A stretch of 64,000 nucleotides of DNA from contig NZ_JAAAKV010000004.1 of the NCBI RefSeq assembly GCF_009905725.1, positions 248,001 to 312,000 on the forward strand, read 5' to 3'. The notes below the pieces were generated by a model. The model ran no database searches, was not told the DNA's origin, and saw only the letters and a program-made list of their open reading frames with translations. A program made the position numbers and the translations under genes. This stretch comes from Emticicia sp. CRIBPO. GTDB lineage: Bacteria > Bacteroidota > Bacteroidia > Cytophagales > Spirosomataceae. Of the stretch, positions 59,995-64,000 are shown piece after piece. How positions within the stretch are numbered: position 1 is the stretch's first letter; every line of letters begins with the position of its first letter.

Positions 59995-61098
59995 TCAGAC
60001 GATATCCACCTTCTCCGTTTTAGGGAGCTCCGCATTTCTGATGGCGATAAGTCTGGCTAAGGCCTCAGCTGCATTTTTAAATGCACTATTGGTGATTTCG
60101 TCGGAATCCATCACGATCGGACGGCCTTCGTCACCACCCTCCCTGATTTTCTGAACCAGGGGAATCTGACCGATCAGAGGCACATTGTATTTATCAGCCA
60201 GCATCTGCCCGCCACCTTGTCCGAAGATATAGTATTTATTATCAGGTAGTTCTGCTGGTGTAAAGTAAGCCATGTTCTCGATGACTCCCAAAAGAGGCAC
60301 CTTGATCTGAGCCTGGTTAAACATCGCCATTCCTTTATTGGCATCTGCAACAGCCACTTTCTGAGGAGTAGTTACGACAATGGCCCCAGTTACCGGCACC
60401 GTCTGTACCAGTGTTAAATGGATGTCACTTGTACCAGGAGGTAAATCTATCAGGAGATAATCCAGTTCGCCCCAGTCCACATCTCCGAAAAACTGACGTA
60501 AAGCCTGACTGGCCATAGGCCCACGCCAGATCACCGCACTGTCTGCGGGGGTCAGAAAGCCGATAGAGATCATTTTAATACCGAACTGCGAAATCGGTGA
60601 AATCATGTTTTTGCCGTTCTTGACTGCAATCATCGGTTGCATGTCTTCGGCTCCGAACATGATCGGAATAGATGGTCCGGAAATATCAGCATCGATAATC
60701 CCTACCTTAGCTCCTGATTTTTTCAGGGCCATGGCCAGGTTAACGGTTACAGTTGACTTTCCAACACCGCCTTTTCCGGACGAAATGGCAATGATATTTT
60801 TTACACCTGATAACAGGGATGTATTGGTCCGGATAGACGTCACATCGGCCGTCATGTTGATGGTTACTTCAATATCATCTCCGCAATCCCGGTGAATGGC
60901 TTCAATACAACGGTTCTTAATGAGTTCTTTCAAAGGACAGGCCGGAGTAGTGAGCACCACCGTAAAACTTACCTGGTTCACTCCGACTTCAATATCACGA
61001 ATCATGTTTAAGGTTACCAAATCTTTCTTAAGGTCCGGCTCCTCTACCGTTCCCAATGCCGCTAAAATCTTTTCTTTGTTAACCCTTACTTCTCCCAT
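59995..61098 (-). CDS. Mrp/NBP35-family P-loop ATPase, Fe-S cluster carrier
   Basis: 367 residues. N-terminal DUF59/MIP18-like domain (1-90) with TTPACPLKELIKNR carrying its conserved Cys, then a deviant Walker A GKGGVGKSTV near residue 108, DADISGPSIP switch I, DLPPGTSD and the IENMAYFTP loop. The CxxC pair found in the last third of many Mrp proteins is absent (MAYFTPAELPDNKYYIFG instead), as I recall for other Bacteroidota homologues. It likely passes Fe-S clusters to apo-proteins such as the downstream-linked dehydratase. Located in a leftward run with GSCFA, CAP and NifU-like genes. Confidence 0.9.
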   Translation of the reverse strand: MGEVRVNKEKILAALGTVEEPDLKKDLVTLNMIRDIEVGVNQVSFTVVLTTPACPLKELIKNRCIEAIHRDCGDDIEVTINMTADVTSIRTNTSLLSGVKNIIAISSGKGGVGKSTVTVNLAMALKKSGAKVGIIDADISGPSIPIMFGAEDMQPMIAVKNGKNMISPISQFGIKMISIGFLTPADSAVIWRGPMASQALRQFFGDVDWGELDYLLIDLPPGTSDIHLTLVQTVPVTGAIVVTTPQKVAVADANKGMAMFNQAQIKVPLLGVIENMAYFTPAELPDNKYYIFGQGGGQMLADKYNVPLIGQIPLVQKIREGGDEGRPIVMDSDEITNSAFKNAAEALARLIAIRNAELPKTEKVDIV

Positions 61099-61168
61099 AT
61101 ATAAAATTTCTGATTCATAGTGTTGAACACCTTTTTCTGTTTTTAAGTTTTACCCTGCCGCAAAATAT

Positions 61169-62155
61169 TCATGAATCAAGGTGTATTATTCTTTGATTTA
61201 AATCGTTGATCTCCGCTTCAAGGTTGACTGTATCGTTCAGATTTTTCATTTTGACCAGGATTTTCTTCAATAATTTCTGATGTGCCTCTCCTTCCGGGTT
61301 AAAAGGCCTGTGCGTAAGCGAAGCCCTGATTTTTGACCATTCAATGATGAAATCTTTCAACCCTTTGTCGAAGTAAGTTTCTGAAAAATGCTGAAGGATG
61401 TATTCCTCAGCCATTTCATTCGGATGGATCAGGTCGGATTTGTAAAAACGGTAATCCCGCAGGTCATCCATCATGATTTCGAAAGAAGGGAAATATTCCA
61501 CGTCATCAAAATCACTTTCGAGCTCATGACACAGCCATCTGAGGGCCGATTTACTTGCGGCATTTAATTTAATGGAATCTTTGATATGCCTTACCGGGCT
61601 TACAGTCAGTATAAATCTGATGTCCGGGTTGAATTTTTTCAGGATTGACCGGATATTCCGGAAGGCCGCTTTTTGTTCTTCCAGGCTCAGGAGTCTTTTT
61701 TCGAAATGTTCTGCGGGTTGCTTGTGGCAATTGGAAACAATCGTGGCTGAATCTTTTAATGCATAGACCCAGGCGGTGCCCAATGTAATGATGAGATAAT
61801 CTGCCGGCTTTAATTTCTTTGCGGCTTCCTGTTCAGCCGATTTTATCTTTTGCCGAAGGTCCGGAACGTCTTTTCCCCAAAAAGAAGAATGATATAGATA
61901 ATGAAAAAACTGCCCGCTGTGTGCTGTAATGAGTGATTCATCCATGTTTTTTTCTTCCAGGGCATTGAGCACAAGGTCCTGGATCGAAACCAGGTTATAG
62001 ACAGTACCAAACGGATTGGAAAGGCAGTCACGCTTATTTGAAACAAGGTAGTCCCCCAGAACATCAGAAAAACAGGAACCGATCGTTACGATTCCTGTTT
62101 TCAATCCTATTTTATGAGGAGAATGTCCGGATTCTATCTCGGTTCTGAATTTCAT
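61169..62155 (-). CDS. GSCFA-domain protein
   Basis: 328 residues. The GSCFA family signature is GSCFSDVLGDYLV near residue 28, with CLSNPFGTVYN, LIITLGTAWVY and LTVSPVRHIKD further on. The fold is related to SGNH/GDSL hydrolases: Ser in GSCF as a nucleophile candidate, Asn in SNPFG, and a late Asp-His (DLIHPNE) near 245. No experimentally proven substrate is known to me. It begins 2 bp after the ilvD-like stop, so the two are in one operon. No signal peptide, so cytoplasmic. Confidence 0.88.
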   Translation of the reverse strand: MKFRTEIESGHSPHKIGLKTGIVTIGSCFSDVLGDYLVSNKRDCLSNPFGTVYNLVSIQDLVLNALEEKNMDESLITAHSGQFFHYLYHSSFWGKDVPDLRQKIKSAEQEAAKKLKPADYLIITLGTAWVYALKDSATIVSNCHKQPAEHFEKRLLSLEEQKAAFRNIRSILKKFNPDIRFILTVSPVRHIKDSIKLNAASKSALRWLCHELESDFDDVEYFPSFEIMMDDLRDYRFYKSDLIHPNEMAEEYILQHFSETYFDKGLKDFIIEWSKIRASLTHRPFNPEGEAHQKLLKKILVKMKNLNDTVNLEAEINDLNQRIIHLDS

Positions 62156-62157
62156 TC

Positions 62158-63885
62158 TTAATGTGATTCTCTCTTAACTTCACTGCCAGAGTGCCCGATA
62201 AGGAAATCCAGGTCGGCTCCTTCGCTGGCCTGGTTGACAGTTTCTATATACATTTTGGTATAGCCCCGGTTGTAGCCCAGATCAAGAGGCACCCAGGCTT
62301 TTCTCCTTTCTGCCAGCTCTTCGTCAGAAACATGCAGGTGTATTTTTTTGGCTCTTACGTCGGTTTCAATGATGTCACCATTTTGTATCAGGGCAAAAGG
62401 GCCGCCTACAGCAGATTCAGGGGAAACGTGCAGGAAGCAGGTCCCGTAGGCCGTTCCGCTCATTCTGCCGTCCGAAATCCGCACCATATCGGTCACGCCT
62501 TTGTCTATGACTTTTTTCGGCATTGCCATGTTGCCTACTTCAGGCATACCCGGGTAGCCTTTCGGTCCGCAGTTTTTCAGGACCATCACAGAGTTTTCAT
62601 CAATATCCAGGTCAGGATCATCCACTCTTGCATGGTAGTCTTCGATCGTTTCGAAAACCACGGCTTTGCCTTTATGTTTTAATAAATGTTCAGACGCCGC
62701 CGATACTTTGATTACCGCTCCGTCCGGGCAAAGGTTGCCTTTCACAACGGTTATGCCCCCTTCCTCTATCAAAGGTTTTGAAGCAGGTGTAATCACCTCT
62801 TCATTCCAGTTACGGGCATTTTTAGAGTTTTCTACGATGGTTTTGGTATTGACAGAAATCGCATCGTTTCTTAATTTATCAGCTATTTCCCTGATCACTA
62901 CAGGCAATCCTCCGGCATAGTAAAAATCTTCCATCAGGTATTTTCCTGAAGGCATCAGGTTGACTAACAGCGGTATACTGCTGCCAAATTTATCAAAATC
63001 ATCAAGGCTCAGATCAACACCGACACGCTTGGCAATGGCCAGCAGGTGAAGGATCAGGTTCGTGGAGCCCCCTACAGCGGCATTTATTTTGATAGCATTT
63101 TCAAATGCTCCGGGCGTTAATACTTTAGAAATGGTGAGGTTTTCTTTGACCATTTCCACAGCCCTGATGCCTGACATGTGTGCCAGCATCTTTTTCCTCG
63201 AGTCTACAGCCGGAATCGCCGAAATGCCCGGCAAGGTTAAGCCGAGGGCCTCTGTCATGACAGCCATGGTCGAGGCCGTGCCCATTGTGGAGCAATGTCC
63301 TGCACTCCGGCTCATACACGATTCTGCTTCGTCAAATTCTTCTGCTGTCATTTTTCCGGTCCTGAGGTCATCTGCAAAACGCCAGACATGCGTTCCTGAA
63401 CCAATGATGCCCCCCTGGAAACGGCCGTTAAGCATCGGTCCGCCGGGTACTACAATCGTCGGGAGGTCCACACTTGCTGCTCCCATAACCAGCGAAGGTG
63501 TCGTCTTATCACATCCTGTCAGTAAAACCACCGCATCAAAAGGATTGCCCCTTATACTTTCTTCTACGGTCATCGCAGCCAGGTTACGGTAAAGCATGGC
63601 TGTCGGGCGGATGATCGTTTCTCCGAGCGACATGACCGGAAACTCCAGAGGAAATCCTCCGGCCTCATAAACCCCGTTTTTTACAAATTGGGCAATCTCC
63701 CTGAAGTGCCCGTTGCAGGGTGTAGTTTCAGACCAGGTATTACAGATCCCGATCACAGGTTTTCCTTTAAACTGATGGGAAGGGTATCCTTGATTCTTCA
63801 TCCAAGAGCGGTAGATCATACCGTCTTTGCCACCTTTTCCGAACCAATCCTGACTTCTTAAACTCGTTTTTTGATCATCTGACAT
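62158..63885 (-). CDS. IlvD/Edd-family sugar-acid dehydratase (arabinonate/xylonate dehydratase-like)
   Basis: 575 residues. IlvD/Edd family with the three expected Fe-S cysteines: SETTPCNGH near residue 58, TGCDKTTPS near 125 and SAGHCSTMGT near 197. The C-terminus EGADLDFLIGHSG...ESH and the length near 575 agree from memory with L-arabinonate dehydratase of Rhizobium, and differ from biosynthetic dihydroxy-acid dehydratase (no ilvBHC genes nearby). It would dehydrate aldonates to 2-keto-3-deoxy acids, needing a [2Fe-2S] cluster and Mg2+. It heads a leftward run including the Fe-S carriers Mrp and NifU-like. The true substrate is not certain. Confidence 0.85.
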   Translation of the reverse strand: MSDDQKTSLRSQDWFGKGGKDGMIYRSWMKNQGYPSHQFKGKPVIGICNTWSETTPCNGHFREIAQFVKNGVYEAGGFPLEFPVMSLGETIIRPTAMLYRNLAAMTVEESIRGNPFDAVVLLTGCDKTTPSLVMGAASVDLPTIVVPGGPMLNGRFQGGIIGSGTHVWRFADDLRTGKMTAEEFDEAESCMSRSAGHCSTMGTASTMAVMTEALGLTLPGISAIPAVDSRKKMLAHMSGIRAVEMVKENLTISKVLTPGAFENAIKINAAVGGSTNLILHLLAIAKRVGVDLSLDDFDKFGSSIPLLVNLMPSGKYLMEDFYYAGGLPVVIREIADKLRNDAISVNTKTIVENSKNARNWNEEVITPASKPLIEEGGITVVKGNLCPDGAVIKVSAASEHLLKHKGKAVVFETIEDYHARVDDPDLDIDENSVMVLKNCGPKGYPGMPEVGNMAMPKKVIDKGVTDMVRISDGRMSGTAYGTCFLHVSPESAVGGPFALIQNGDIIETDVRAKKIHLHVSDEELAERRKAWVPLDLGYNRGYTKMYIETVNQASEGADLDFLIGHSGSEVKRESH

Positions 63886-63953
63886 TTCCTTCCTGCGTTT
63901 GGTTGAATAATATTAATGCCCTAAAGATAGGGAAATCGGTCTTTTTTTCGTTT

Positions 63954-63977
63954 TTTTGCAAAAAAATTTATGCAAAA
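63954..63977. promoter_or_regulatory. TTTTGCA-N10-TGCAAAA inverted repeat upstream of the dehydratase
   Basis: TTTTGCA (63954-63960) and TGCAAAA (63971-63977) are a perfect 7-bp inverted repeat spaced by 10 nt, about 70-90 bp upstream of the dehydratase start. The size and symmetry suit a sugar-responsive repressor of the LacI or GntR kind, but the regulator is not in this window. Confidence 0.45.
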
Positions 63978-64000
63978 TATTAATTATAAATCGTGCTATG

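Overview
The window looks like chromosomal DNA of a Bacteroidota bacterium, most likely of the order Cytophagales; this is inferred from gene content and no 16S or tRNA gene is present to prove it. Pointers are the many LytS/LytTR and TPR-type two-component systems, OMP_b-brl_3 outer-membrane proteins, RND pumps fused to their TolC partner, a GSCFA protein, YwqK-like MORN repeat proteins, a viroplasmin-RNase H and promoter elements of the TAnnTTTG type. Base composition looks even (mid-40s % GC by eye), with an AT-richer patch around the AAA ATPase at 23.7-25.1 kb. I see no prophage, insertion sequence, CRISPR array or RNA gene.

Layout. 1-5.4 kb: 3' part of a LigD-type DNA ligase/polymerase, a CinA_C (PncC-like) amidohydrolase, a TolB-like propeller protein, an 18-copy array of an exactly 21-bp repeat, and an M1 aminopeptidase. 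5.5-15 kb: a signalling block with two paralogous membrane proteins (one broken by a C-tract frameshift), a TPR protein, a TPR histidine kinase convergent with a LuxR-type response regulator, and a LytS/LytTR pair. 15-23.6 kb: a lipoprotein, a GT39-like glycosyltransferase, a large outer-membrane beta-barrel protein divergent from a second LytS/LytTR pair, and an endonuclease/exonuclease/phosphatase-fold protein. 23.6-25.1 kb: a 33-bp-spaced repeat leading into an AAA/DUF4143 ATPase.

25-32 kb: a MarR-GNAT fusion with its own tandem operator, a DUF6157-like protein, a LysR regulator divergent from an aldo/keto reductase and two Old Yellow Enzyme paralogues (an electrophile or redox cassette), a small membrane protein and a GNAT acetyltransferase. 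32-40.5 kb: two YwqK/TonB_C paralogues and a heavy-metal RND efflux operon whose pump and outer-membrane channel are one polypeptide. 40.6-52.3 kb: YjdI/OsmC/SRPBCC operon, S41 protease, GH32 fructan hydrolase, HemJ-like protein, a VOC protein overlapping an orphan TrpF-like gene, acyl-CoA synthetase, ADC-like protein, amidohydrolase and RarA.

52.3-54.8 kb: four tandem lipocalin-like lipoproteins. 54.9-59 kb: an operon of an over-long D-Ala-D-Ala ligase homologue, RNase H, tRNA methyltransferase TrmN6 and a GT2 glycosyltransferase. 59-64 kb: an IlvD/Edd sugar-acid dehydratase, GSCFA protein, Mrp Fe-S carrier, CAP lipoprotein and NifU-like protein, all leftward and ending in a good terminator.

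The features that ordinary gene annotation does not explain are the two regularly spaced repeat arrays (3.2-3.6 kb and 23.65-23.76 kb), several clean dyads in divergent promoter regions, and the frameshifted membrane gene. Nothing here proves a wholly new system; the 21-bp array is the best candidate for unexplained function.
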